Below are positions 1 to 10,549 of a stretch of 64,000 nucleotides of DNA, piece after piece. Location of the stretch: the NCBI GenBank assembly GCA_900073065.1, contig FJOG01000001.1, positions 1,706,439 through 1,770,438 on the forward strand. Direction: 5' to 3'. The notes under the pieces were generated by a model. It saw nothing but the letters and a program-made list of their open reading frames with translations, made no database searches and had not been told where the DNA came from. The translations under genes and the position numbers were made by a program. The DNA comes from Phialocephala subalpina. Its lineage: Eukaryota > Ascomycota > Leotiomycetes > Helotiales > Mollisiaceae. How positions within the stretch are numbered: position 1 is the stretch's first letter; every line of letters begins with the position of its first letter.

Positions 1-28
1 CTGAATCTACAGCTAACATATTCTCCAG

Positions 29-120
29 CTCCCCCACCAGGATTTGGAGGTTTCCCACCACCAGGATTCCCAGGAGGACAGGGACCACCACCAGGATTTG
101 CTCCTCCTCCCAGACGGTAG
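29..120 (+). CDS. 3' terminal exon of a Pro/Gly-rich protein (SmB-like tail), partial
   Basis: Only the last exon is in the window. A branch-point-like CTAAC at 13-17 and an AG at 27-28 mark an intron end. The exon then reads a tail made almost only of Pro, Gly and Phe, with repeated PPPGF units, and ends in Arg-Arg before a TAG at 118-120. Tails like this occur on the spliceosomal core protein SmB and on a few other RNA-binding proteins. The Sm fold would lie upstream of the window, so SmB is only a guess. The open frame, the repeat and the acceptor are what is seen. Confidence 0.5.
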
Positions 121-530
121 TTGGACAAGGTCTATGATCTTGAGGTTGAGGATAATTTACGAGAAAATTGGGTGGCAGCGGAAAATCAAACACCGCATGG
201 GCGTTGAGGGAGGAGTTTGGCACTTCATACCAAAAATGGTCAATTTGTAGCATAGACAGCGCAACAATGCGAAGCAAGAGAACTCTGATGTCTACTATCT
301 GAATCACCATCGTCCTCTGAATCTCTCTAGAGCACAATCTGAGCCATTGCTACATTTTCAACCCCTCATTTCGGCGCATTTCTCTTTGAACGATCGGCAC
401 GTGACCCTTCCTATTTTCGGCCTTGAACTTTCCCATCAAAAAGTCCGCAATCGCCGTGCAACCTTCATAACCAAGCTTCACCTTCAACTCTCCACTCCAC
501 CTCTTCCTCACGAACCACCATTTACTCAAC

Positions 531-1199
531 ATGGCGGCCTTCTTCAAAGCGGTCAATGCGAAGATTCGCGCGAATCCAATGCTGAGCTATGTCTGTTCTA
601 CGCGTATGTTTCCCACTTCCTCTTGGCGGGCTCGGCCAGTTACACACCTGGTTGTTCAGGATGTGACTTGTGGGATGGAAATTTGGGAATTGGGAGAACA
701 TTGAAGCTGATAGAGAAAACGCAGATTTCTGGGGTCCGGTTTCGAATTTCGGTATCCCGATTGCGGCGGTTATGGATACGCAGAAGAGTCCTGAGCTGTG
801 AGTTGCTCTCTCTGACTGTTCCCCAACCTTCACCTTTCCCTTCCACCAGCTTCTCATTCCTTCCCTACCAAATTATCTTCCTTTGTCAACTCAGTTACTA
901 ATTCTTCCCCCAGCATCTCCGGCAAAATGACCGGCGCCCTAGTGGTCTACTCCGCAACATTCATGCGCTACGCCCTGGCCGTCCAGCCCAAGAACTATCT
1001 CCTCTTCGCCTGCCACTTCGTAAACGAAGGCTCCCAGCTCACGCAAGGTTATCGGTGGATGCAGTATCACAAGTGGGGTGGCAAGGAGGAGATGGATAAG
1101 TTGAAGGCAGCAGAGGGAGGGGTTAAGTCAGCCGTTGAGAAGGTGGGGGATGAGGTTGGAGCTGTGGTTGAGAAGGCTAAGTCGGTGGTCTCGAAGTAG
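531..1199 (+). CDS. MPC1: Mitochondrial pyruvate carrier subunit 1
   Basis: Three exons, 531-603, 725-797 and 914-1199, give a 143-residue protein. MPC1 pairs with MPC2 or MPC3 in the inner mitochondrial membrane and imports cytosolic pyruvate. The family signature [17 protein letters not shown] opens exon 2, and exon 3 carries [20 protein letters not shown] followed by the QLTQGYR stretch. The start follows AAC and lies in a normal fungal context. Both introns have good sites (GTATGT and GTGAGT donors), and the first splits the His codon of HFWGP. The C-terminal tail of about 35 residues, rich in Glu, Lys and Val, is longer than in yeast and is usual for filamentous fungi. Identification is firm. 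Confidence 0.95.
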
Positions 1200-2375
1200 A
1201 GGTGGATGCTGAGAGATGGGGAAAGAAAGGGATGATTGGCATAGAGTTGCTGATATGGGACGAGTGGGTGGTAGGAATGGGGAGGAAAATGGGATGAGTT
1301 GACGAGAGATGAACGATCTTGCTACATTATCCGGTGATCACGGAAGGCATCTGCTTTTACACTTGCGAGAGAGATGCACGGTTGTACTTGTAGAGCGAAG
1401 CTGCCGATAAGGCATTTATCAATGCGGCCCTACAATGGCTTTTCAACAAGTTCTGCTTTGGTTGAATTTGGCTTGCTCTGGATTTTGTGCTGCGATTGCT
1501 GTCTGTAATTTTGTAAGTTCGGAGACTGCTTTTGGTTGGAGCTTGCCTTCTTCTCATCGTCTTTACTTCTAAAACTCGTAATTGAGCATTTCCTTCTACA
1601 GCTTTGTGTTTAAAATTATGTTTTTATTCCTCCTCGAGCGATTCCCTCTTTCAACTTTACGTCCAGTGACGATAGGAGGTGCCTTGAAGGGTAGTACAAC
1701 CCAGATCTCATTTACGTTGAACGAGGAATAATTCTGATTACTGCTACTCGAGTTGAATTGAGCACCTGCAGAAGCTCAACCCAAGATTGTTAGTCACTGG
1801 TTGTTCTTACATCCTGCTTAGCTTGCCTTATTCGTCACTCGAGACATTCATTCTTCAAAGGCGAGATGTCCTTGGAAACTTCGAACACGGAATTTTTCTG
1901 CTCTTCCAGTGTCCGCACCATAGTGAAACAATGTACCTCGCTCAGTCTATCATCTTGGGGGGACATTGGGTATTATATTGAGCGCAAGCAACCAATGTCC
2001 GAATTCGAGATTGACGATATGAGGGATGTTTGAATCCACTGCGAACTTTCACTTCACCTCGTCGGATATCTTATCGGCACATTTAGTTTCAAATTGAGCG
2101 AGATGACCTTGAGTTCGGACATTGAGACTGCACATCAAGTCTTTCTCAGCTTTGGGTGTCTGTCGAACAACGTGCTTCCTGACTTGTCAGTCCTCAGATA
2201 ATCGTTTTGTTTTGAATCAACAATTGAAGTCCTATGGTATCCGAAGTCTCAGTAGAGGTTCGGAATGCTCGGTCATACAGACATTGGGCAAAATATGCGA
2301 AAATAATTTCAACTTATCTAAGACGATTCTTGAATCTTCATGTCCGCAAAGCAAATCATTATCTGCGATCTCGGA
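1200..2375. other. Intergenic, no supported gene
   Basis: This is the 3' flank of MPC1 followed by sequence with only short overlapping open frames on both strands. None has a recognisable domain, good splice partners or sustained coding bias. A spaced inverted repeat (1993-2124) is the only structure noticed. Confidence 0.6.
1993..2124. repeat. Spaced imperfect inverted repeat
   Basis: The arm at 1993-2009 is the reverse complement of the arm at 2108-2124 at 15 of 17 positions, with a loop of about 98 bp. It could be the ends of a tiny non-autonomous element or chance. No flanking target-site duplication was recognised. Confidence 0.4.
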
Positions 2376-5300
2376 CTTGGGGACGTCCGGTTCGACGTGC
2401 AACAGAAAAAAATTCCTTTAAAAGAGCGACGCTTGAGAAAGTCATTCTTAAAGCGTAGCCCGCGCGGGTAGATCATGTGAGGTGATCTAAATTGCTAATC
2501 GCGAATCAGAGATCTTGGACTATTTGGGACGGTCGTCGCAAGCAGCAGAAATTTGAAGGATTCAAATATCTTCCCGAACTTGGAGAGGTCCGATAGACGT
2601 GCAACAAAGAATGTTTACCCTTGGTCCAAATATGCAGATTCGGCTTCTCTTATGGAATCGCTGGGATCGGATGAGACTGGATGACTGGAAAAGGATAAGA
2701 TATTAATACTTTGACAGAAAGTCCATCCAATGTGGCCAACCCGGCAAAGAATCATTCAGGACATCTTATTTTGAGTACAACTACCCCGCTAGGTAATAAT
2801 TCTCAAAGACTCGCGTCGGGTCTGTTTTCGAGAGTTGTTGGCTGGAGTTGCTATGTGGCCAGCTTCTTTCTGTCATACGTGTGCAATAATTTACTGGCAC
2901 GCCCGCGTAGATACCATAAGCTCTGGGAAAAAAACATCAAACCATCCTTCATCGATTCAATTCGCTACCGGTACAAGCATGATAAATGATAGCATCAACG
3001 TACTCCTGGACATTTTTTACACTGCTCCCAGACCCAATCTTTCTTCAACCGCACACATTTACTACATGGATTGCCATTGGGAGACGCAGAGCTATTGTAT
3101 CTGCCTATGTCGCAAGTATTGCAGACTATCTTGTAGAGAAGCTCCGTCCATATACAGATCCTATCCATTGTCTCGCAGTAGTTGCAAGTCCCGCCGTTCT
3201 GTGCGTGGCACCACCCCGACACATCGTCATGCTTGCAATGTAATTGTCGCAGAATTTTTTAAAGTTCGGAACGTATTCGAGGGTAGAGCTATCACCGAAG
3301 GCTCGTGAGTTGCAGTGAGCGATGCAGGGTCTAATAGATGAGCAGAGTGGGGCTCCAACTCTGTGCCATGATAATCCTCAGAATCTGGATTAGTGTCTTC
3401 GTCGTCGAAGTTTTGTGGTCGTTGTCGTCCACGCCTACTGGTAACAGGCTCTTCTGACTCCGATGCTTCCTCGCCCCGGTATGAATTAGAGCTACCATCT
3501 ACACCCTCTCTGTTCTCGTAACATGAGATAGAGTCATCTCCGATAGAATGCTGTGGTCGTTGGCGCCGGAGCTTGCTTGCTAGGGATGGCTCTGAGTCCT
3601 AATCGGATTCGTTTTCAGATTTGACCTTGATTCTCCAACGGACTGTGCTCTGTCTCTAAGGCCATTCTGTTCGTCTGAGTGCTGGGGCTCGTTCACGCCA
3701 GACTGTAGAATGAGCTCATTGCTCTTGCCAACTCTCGCGACTGGACAAAGGTTGGGTTCATCATCTGGTTCGATGGACTGGGAATCAGGGATGATTGAAG
3801 GTAGCGAGGATGGTACGTCCTTATCATGACCAAGGGAAGTTCGCCGAAGGTGTTTTGGTGTATTTGAAGTGACTTCATCGTCCTTCCTCTTGGGCTGCGG
3901 TGCTGCGAGAGAAGTGAGAGACGCCGAGTCGACCGATGTTTGTGAAACCACAAGCGGTTTGCTGATATCCCAACAGGAGTACTGATCCCAGGCAATTTCC
4001 CTTGTGATTGTGTCGGATTAGACTTCAACAAAAGAGGAAGCTGATTTAGAGTCTAGAAGGAAAGGGGTTTGCAAGGTGCATCATATGAAGGCAGAGTAAA
4101 GTGCTGACCGCGTCGCCGCAAATCGAAGGAATTGAAGCTCTTGGACTTTTGAAGAGGTACCAGCAAAAGAAGGATCCATATATCTTTTCGAACTTGGGGA
4201 GGTCCGGTTCGACGTGCAACAAAGAATCTTTGAAAATGTTTTCTCGTCTAAGAGAGGAAGCTGGAAGGAGGAAAGGGGTACATCATGCGGGTATTGTAGA
4301 GTGCTGACCGCGAATCGAGCTCGAAAGATGACGAAACCTGAAACAATGGGGAGGTCCGGTTAGACGTGCAACAAGAGATCTATCAGAAAACATTCTCTTG
4401 TACAGAAAACGGAAGGTCGGGAAGAAGAGCGAAGGACATCCACACAGGTAGATCATGCGAACGAAAGTACAGTGCTGACCGCATTACCGCGCGTCGAGGA
4501 TTCAGAGAGCTTACTCCAACCACTTAGGGAGGGTCCATCGGCAACAGAGAAGCATCTCGTCTCCAAGTGAAGAAGCTGGCAAGAAGGAAACCAGTGGGAT
4601 ACATGGTATGAAGTATGTTAGAGTGTTGACCGCGTCACCGAGAATCGAAGAATTCTTATATCTCCTTGTTTTGCTTGGGGATATCCGATCGACAAGCAAC
4701 AAAACATTCTCTCGTCATGGTTGATTTGCAGAGGGAGAGCCGCGTGGAAAGATCATGTGAAGTGCTGACCGCATCACCACGCGTCGAAGAATTCAAAAAT
4801 CTCACTTCAACCACTTGGGGAGGTCCGATCGACAAGCAACAAAGAATACTCTCTTCTCTAACAATGGTTGAATTTGAGAGGGAGATCCGCGCGGAAAGAT
4901 CACGTGAAGTACAGCAAAGTGCCGACCGCATCACCACGAATTAAAGGGTCCAACAATCTTACTTCAACCACTTGGGGAGGTCCGATCGACATGCAACAGT
5001 AAATAATTCTTTTGCAAAGAATAAGGGGTTAAAAACGAGAAAGTAGGTAAAATGCTGACAGGTCTCCATCTGACCGCGAATCGAAATCCTAAGATTCAAA
5101 GATTGTAGATTTCCTGAAACATGGGGATGTCCGGTCGAAATGCAACAAACTATTAATGAAAGTGCGCTCTTCTTCAAGAGAGGAAGTTGAGAATGCAAAA
5201 GAAAGGAGACCTGCGGGGTACATCATGCGAGGTAGAGTGCTGACCGCGTCATGGAGAACCGGCTCACCGAAGGAATCAGACTTCTTACAGTCCAGCGCTT

Positions 5301-5478
5301 AGGGGACGTCCGGCATACGCAACAGAAAATTTTTTCCTTCTCTTTAGAAAGCTTACTTGAGAACAGTACTAGCTGGAAATAGAGGAAGGTAATGTGCCGC
5401 AGAGTAAAGGGATGACTATACATCGAAGGATTTTGAGGACGCTTGGGGACGTCCGGTTCGGTGTGCAACAAAGAATAA
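2376..5478 (+). repeat. Degenerate ~150-bp repeat cluster, at least 11 units
   Basis: A core of about 35 bp (CTTGGGGAGGTCCGGT, then CGACGTGCAACAAAGAAT) recurs at about 2376, 2577, 4191, 4344, 4521, 4673, 4812, 4969, 5120, 5297 and 5441. Unit spacing in the dense part is about 140-180 bp. A second conserved block (GTGCTGACCGCGTCACCG, then an AATCGAAGAATTC-like stretch) lies about 50-90 bp before each core from 4101 onward, and a third (CGCGNGGNAGATCATGTGA-like) precedes that. All copies point the same way. Unit lengths are mostly not multiples of three and no frame stays open through the array, so it is not a coding repeat. About 1.5 kb holding a decayed gene separates copies 2 and 3. I know no named family for it. 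Confidence 0.85.
2995..4031 (-). pseudogene. Decayed gene for an acidic, Cys-rich (zinc-ribbon-like) protein
   Basis: On the minus strand coding-like sequence runs from about 4031 down to 2995 but hops frames. The N-terminal part (about 3951-3600) is Ser/Thr/Asp/Glu-rich. A TAG near 3598-3600 interrupts a run of acidic residues that continues in the same frame as DSEPSLASKLRRQRPQHS. Near 3245-3260 the frame shifts twice, and the last 75 codons encode a Cys-rich module with HAQNGGTCNYC, VCNTC and NPCSKC, a pattern expected of structural zinc sites. I do not recognise the family. It sits inside the ~150-bp repeat cluster. Introns could explain one or two of the frame changes, but not the in-frame TAG. 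Alternative: a real multi-exon gene that I have spliced wrongly. Confidence 0.45.
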
Positions 5479-5559
5479 TCTCGGCCCGAGAAGAGGAAGT
5501 TAAAAAGCAGAAGGATTGATGTATGCGCGGAATTAACGCAGGCGGGACTCGGGGGGTGA

Positions 5560-5579
5560 TGTCCCGACTAGTCGGGACA
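5560..5579. repeat. Perfect 20-bp palindrome
   Basis: TGTCCCGACTAGTCGGGACA equals its own reverse complement over 20 bp, centred on CTAG. It lies about 80 bp after the last unit of the repeat cluster and 300 bp past the 3' end of the HAM-8-like gene. It could form a short hairpin, be a dimer-binding site or be the scar of an excised element. Confidence 0.85.
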
Positions 5580-5874
5580 AGGTTTGAAGTACTCTACTCT
5601 AAATGCACAACGGTAACACAACAACGAACACACATGACTTGAGATATGACTTTTATATATTCGATCCATATTGAACCCTATTAACAGCGGACTACGTCCA
5701 GCGAGCGACATTGACATCCCACATCCAAGGTATATTGCATATTTCGTTCATCCTCCTCATTTCACATATTCAACTCTCAAATAAGTTTCCCACGCAAAAT
5801 AATAAGTTTCCACCAACTCCCAAAAGTAAGGTCCTCCAAAAAAGAAGAAAAAGAATACAAGCTCAAACAATCAT

Positions 5875-7575
5875 CTATTTCCAACCCCTCGGACTCCCCG
5901 GCGGACTCTCAATCCTCACATCACTCGTAATCGCCTCGCCCACACTCCCAAATCTCTGATGACCCTGCTGCTGTGGCGCGAAACCCGGACTCGACAACGG
6001 ACTAGCATACGCGCCCGGGATCGGAACAGCATCATATTGTTGCTCTCCTGGCGCAGCAGACACATGATCAATAACTCTCTCCTTCCTCGGCGCTGGAGCA
6101 TCAAAGGAACCCTGACCCAACTTCGGTGTAGCGCCATGGATCTTGATGGGTGGAGGTTGGAGCGCGAATGGCTTAGCTGGAATACTTGATGAGGATTTCG
6201 CTTCTACGAATCGTGTGCCAGGGGTAATGAGGCCTTCTTCTGCTGCTGAGTCGGGGTTGTTGACTGCGTAGGATGCGGGTGGGAAGCGGGGAGACTTCAT
6301 GTGTGTGGAGTAGGAGGGAGACATGGGACCAAACCCTGGGGTGTTGGGAGCGGATTGGGAACGTAGTTGGGCGAGGTAGAGGTCGGAGCGGGCGCGATCG
6401 CGGATGTCCATAGATTTGCGCAGGCGTTGTTTGGAGTAGTATCTGTAGAAGACTACGCTGTAGAGGATGATGGTTATTGATTCGAGGACGACTTCGATGA
6501 TACAGCAGACGAGTGACCAATTCTATTCTTTTGTTAGGAGAAGGATAGACGGAATTGGGAAGGGAAACTCACCTGCAATCTGCAAACCAGTGCATAATCT
6601 ACTTTCTCTTGGAACAATTCTCGCCGTTTGTTATCGACACAAGACCAGCCCCAAACATCCTTGTTGTTGCTGTTGTTTTTGGAGCCTTGGAGGATACCGG
6701 CGGCTATGGCCCACATGACGGTGCTGAAGATGAAGAATGCTACGGCGAAGAGCGTGTAATAGACTGCGACCTTTTCTGCTCTGCGGTGACCGCCTCTCCA
6801 ATAGTTCCAGAAGACTACGAGACAGAGGGCGAGTGATACACAGGAGACGGCGAGGATAACCTTTTGTGGCCATGTTTTTGTACCGTCGGCCCAGGCGGGG
6901 AGGTTGTTGCGTGCGGGTAGAGCTTTTGTTGCGTTGAAGATGCTGAATGTGACGGAGACCATGGAGAGGACGATGAGACTGCAGCTGAAGTTTACTCCTC
7001 GGAGGATGAACTTTGCTACCCGTACTCTTGTCTTGACTTTCTGGGAAGGGTTAGTATTTGTAGCCAGTTGAAGAGCTGGACGTCCATACCAGATCTTTTG
7101 CTTGTTCCTTCTCGGTCAATTCCTCATGCTTCTCCAATATCTGCTCTTCTCGGAACGTCGGGCTCAATGGGTTGTCTATCCTTCTTCCCGGTGTGCCTGG
7201 CACCTTCATCGCACTCTTCAACGGCGACGCTGGTGTTTGTGGGACCTCGACTGGAACACCCTGAGTATGCCGTGACGGATCATTTTCAGAAATGTAGCCG
7301 AAGCCAATATCTGACGGTTGTGATGTCGCCATGAATGATTGTGAGGAGGGAGGGTCTGCGAATGGTGACCTGCTATCTTCGCTCTGCTCGATAGGAGAGT
7401 GTACCGTCGTAGCTTCCGCGAATCGAGGTGTTCGAGGGATCTTAAGTGATGACCCAGAGGAGGAGGAGGATGTTCGTTCTCGCGACAAAGATTCGGGTGG
7501 TTTCTTCTCGTTGAATGCTGAAGGAGTTGTGAGTTGCTTGTACGGCCAGCTGGAAGGCGGAGACTGACTGGACAT
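5875..7575 (-). CDS. ham-8: Four-pass membrane protein, HAM-8-like (hyphal anastomosis)
   Basis: Three exons (7575-7090, 7040-6573, 6522-5875) encode 533 residues. The first 160 residues are Ser/Pro-rich and begin MSSQSPPSSWPYKQLTTPSA. Four hydrophobic segments follow at about 173-196, 223-241, 253-278 and 320-344, and then a cytosolic-type tail of about 190 residues rich in Pro and Ser. The layout is MARVEL-like. All three exon lengths are multiples of three. I link it to Neurospora HAM-8, a membrane protein needed for cell fusion, from remembered architecture and N-terminal style; without a search this is moderate. The short 49-bp and 50-bp introns have GTATGG and GTGAGT donors, and the second has a CTAAC branch point. 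Cutting sites for kinases are plausible in the tails but not shown. Confidence 0.72.
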
Positions 7576-9569
7576 GTTGGTATGGAAACAAATCTATGAG
7601 TTGAAAGAAAAAGAGTACAAGGCGTAGGTCGAGGACCACAGCGAGGTGATGCTTTGGAAACAGAATATGCACAGAAAGTTTTACTTTGAAAGACAAAAAA
7701 TTATAGATAGAGACCAGCTATCGAAGGAAAGAACAGACAGGTCTCCAGCTGGCGGGCATACAGAGGGTTTTGTTCTGGAGCGCGCGCCAGCAAGTGGTAT
7801 CTAATTTGGGCAGAGGTTCTGAGGCTACACTAGAATCAGTAAAATGCGGGAATGAGAGACATGATATGGCTGGCCGCCAGATACGGACCGGGTGTAGTGG
7901 TGCAGTATTGGCAGAATCGAATGGCGAGCAGGTGGCTTGAGGCTTCTGATAGGGTACCACCGTGGTCGTTGCCACGAACGGGGAAGCAGACAGTCGAAAA
8001 TAGACGCCTAGAACTTGCATACGGTCGAGGGGTTTTTGTGTTCTGGTGCTCGAGTCGCGGCCGCGGTGAATTCTCGAGATAAGTTTTGGCGTTGAACTGC
8101 GGTGCATGAACGAGGCTGAGTGCAACAATTCCTCAGCTGGAGGATATACGACTGCGGACCAGAACAACACAACTCAAGAATACATAAGGATCAAGAAGCT
8201 CTCTGACGTTTTCAACCTCATGTCAGACATTTGGAAGCAGCAAAAAGACCCAAATTGCGCACCGCTGTGGTTGGCGCCCTCGACAACACTCGCTGTCGGC
8301 GGGGGAAGCACGTCTTCCAATCGAGCTGGCTATCTTCGCGCCTGCATAACTGCAATGTGCATGGTCGTCATTTGGAGCTCTCATTGGCTGTATATCTGCA
8401 GACCCATGGATAGTGTTGAGTGAGACTGAGGGTGATCTGGCGCCGTGGTTGGGCGGTAAAGACGTGGCGGGTAAGCATCGTGCGTGTGGTCCCTGCTTTT
8501 CGAAGTTGGCTTCCGCACTTCGTTGCTTTCTTTGACTCTTGTGATTGTGATAGGACGACTGATTCAAGCAGCTTTCTCTCGCTTGGATGTTTCACCAACG
8601 GCTGGCGAATGATGTGCATCGATCACCACGAGCCTGCGAGCCCCCCGGATTAGAGGATTAGACTGGGCGGTAAAAATCACGACCCTTTGGACAGCCCTTC
8701 GCGGTATGCGAAACCGACGTGGAGATTCGAACATATTCAACCAACAGCCCAGTTATTCTGGAACCGTGATAAAGGCCGCAGAGAAGGTCTCTTTGCCGGA
8801 GTCGAAAGTGGCGGCAGTTTGGAAGATCTCTATCCGGAGCCAACAGGGACAGTAATTCTTAGTCAGATTGCCAGTGAGGGGAGACCTGGCTCGAGCCTGG
8901 ATGGAGCTTTGCCTGCACATGGATGAAGGTGTGCACACTGCACTTGCCTTAGCGCTGATTTTTCCCAAGGGTCGCGATGTGCTGTCAGGTGTTGGTGATC
9001 CCAAGCGAATCCAGTCCAAGATAGCCGACGCGGGAGAGGCACTCTATTTTAAGATCCGATTTGAAATGCGTGAGAAACAATCTGGAAGAATGGAAGGACC
9101 GTTGAAAGATTGCTATTTTCGGCTCCTCGCAACAACTTTCAACGGTCTGTGAGCCGCATATAAAGACGATCCGGTCTATATGAGGAACCATCAGCAGGTT
9201 CTTCCCGGTAGGAGAGCCGCACGTGGAGTCGATCGGATCTAAATCTAGCCCTATGGAAAGGCCAACCGCTGGAGAAACATCGAAATAGAAGTGTGGGAAT
9301 TTCAGTGCCATCTGGTGACTCGAAACTTCTGGAACGAGTTGCCATACTGCGAGCTGCAGAACATGTTCTCAGGAGAACTGTCTTGAAACAGATTCATCCC
9401 ACCCAGCTGGCCAGCGGCGTCCGAAGTGACCTCACAACATCGGATATCAGATACGGGTGTCCCATCCAGGAGGCACAGTGACTGACATCGACTCAGATGG
9501 CGCTGTTTCTTCTCCTAACATTTGAAGATACATGTTTGAAACATGAAGTTCGACTTCGCCGCGTACAGT
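7576..9569. other. Intergenic, no supported gene
   Basis: This is the 5' flank of the HAM-8-like gene and then about 1.5 kb with open frames of 60-150 codons on both strands that overlap each other. One plus-strand stretch (about 8868-9152, containing WMELCLHMDEGVHTALALAL) reads somewhat like protein, and another fragment lies at about 9285-9380, but stops separate them and I recognise no family. It may be an old gene relic. Confidence 0.5.
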
Positions 9570-9765
9570 ACAACATTTGTTCCTGAAGGATCTCGTTCAC
9601 TGCCTCTCAACCCTCTACTGTCGGCCGCCATGAGTGAGTTCCAACGCTGAAGCCCGTTGTTTGTCGATGTTGAAAGTCCCTGGTGATGTCGAAGAAGCAG
9701 ACTGTCGGACGTGGTTGTGGCTGTGGGTGTGTGGCCGAAGCATTACATTCCAGCTTGAATGGCTC
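9570..9765. repeat. Duplicated block, copy A
   Basis: This stretch is clearly related to 12690-12845. Shared pieces in the same order include TCGTTCACTGCCT, GTCGGCCG, GAGTTC, GTCGAAGCCC-like, GTCGATG, AGACTG(T/C)CGGAC, TGGCTGTGGCTGTG and GTGTGGCCG. The two copies have the same orientation, differ by many small indels and flank the decayed Ras-fusion gene. Confidence 0.75.
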
Positions 9766-10549
9766 CCGATGTGCGAAAAGAAAAGCGATTCTAAGCACTC
9801 CTGTTGTTCTGAGATTGATTGGACTTTGGGGATAAGCACGGAAATGAGCTTCGAGTAGCAATTGATAGAAATTTTTAGGTCTCATTTGATCGATTCTCTT
9901 GGCTTGCTCGCCTCTAAATTCTAGTCTCGGTGAATGTCCCCGACTTTCTGGTCCTTTGGTATGTCGCCTTTTTTGAATATGGCGGGAATAGTTTGCGGGC
10001 AGTAGTGTGTATGCTTGTTGGTAGAACGATCGAGTACTCGAGTAGGCTTGGATGCGGCTACATGTCATACAGTTTCAGGACAATCCATGAGTTACAAAGA
10101 ATCCTTCAGCCTACTTTACCTTCAGATTCAGAATCGGAAAGACCCGATACTTGTGTGTACAACACTAGTAAATACCTGATGAAAGGTGTGACAGGCAAAT
10201 GAAATGTTCGGAAATGAAAGCCTGGACAGCTGCCGCTTGGCTAGCGATAGCAGCAGTTGCGTAAAGTCGAAGTTTACTTTCCACGAGGTCATAGAAACAT
10301 TAGGACGTAGTCGCGGGAAGTGTATACTTGACAGATGTAGGAATACAATAGAATCTCGACACGACTGAACGTTTCAACATCGGTTTCCGCCAACAGGAAA
10401 CATGATTGGAGTGCAAACTCTCCTAGCAATCAACAGCTGGTGATTTTAATCTCCCATCCTGGGAGACTGAGAGCGCTGTCAACAGCTAGAGCATGAAACG
10501 AGGGGGTGACATTTTTTTTGACTGATTGATCCCTGATTGAGTCTGCTGT
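9766..10549. other. Intergenic between duplicated block A and the Ras-fusion pseudogene
   Basis: No gene seen. A minus-strand frame of about 150 codons overlaps duplicated block A and lacks any recognisable domain. The last few hundred bases are the 3' flank of the pseudogene. Confidence 0.55.

Noticed and set aside
2376..5478. CRISPR-like or coding repeat reading of the ~150-bp array
   Set aside because: This is eukaryotic DNA, the units are long and diverged with uneven spacing, and no frame stays open across units.
8868..9380. Plus-strand protein-like stretch as a gene
   Set aside because: Stops interrupt it, no start or splice pattern fits, and no family was recognised; left as a possible relic only.
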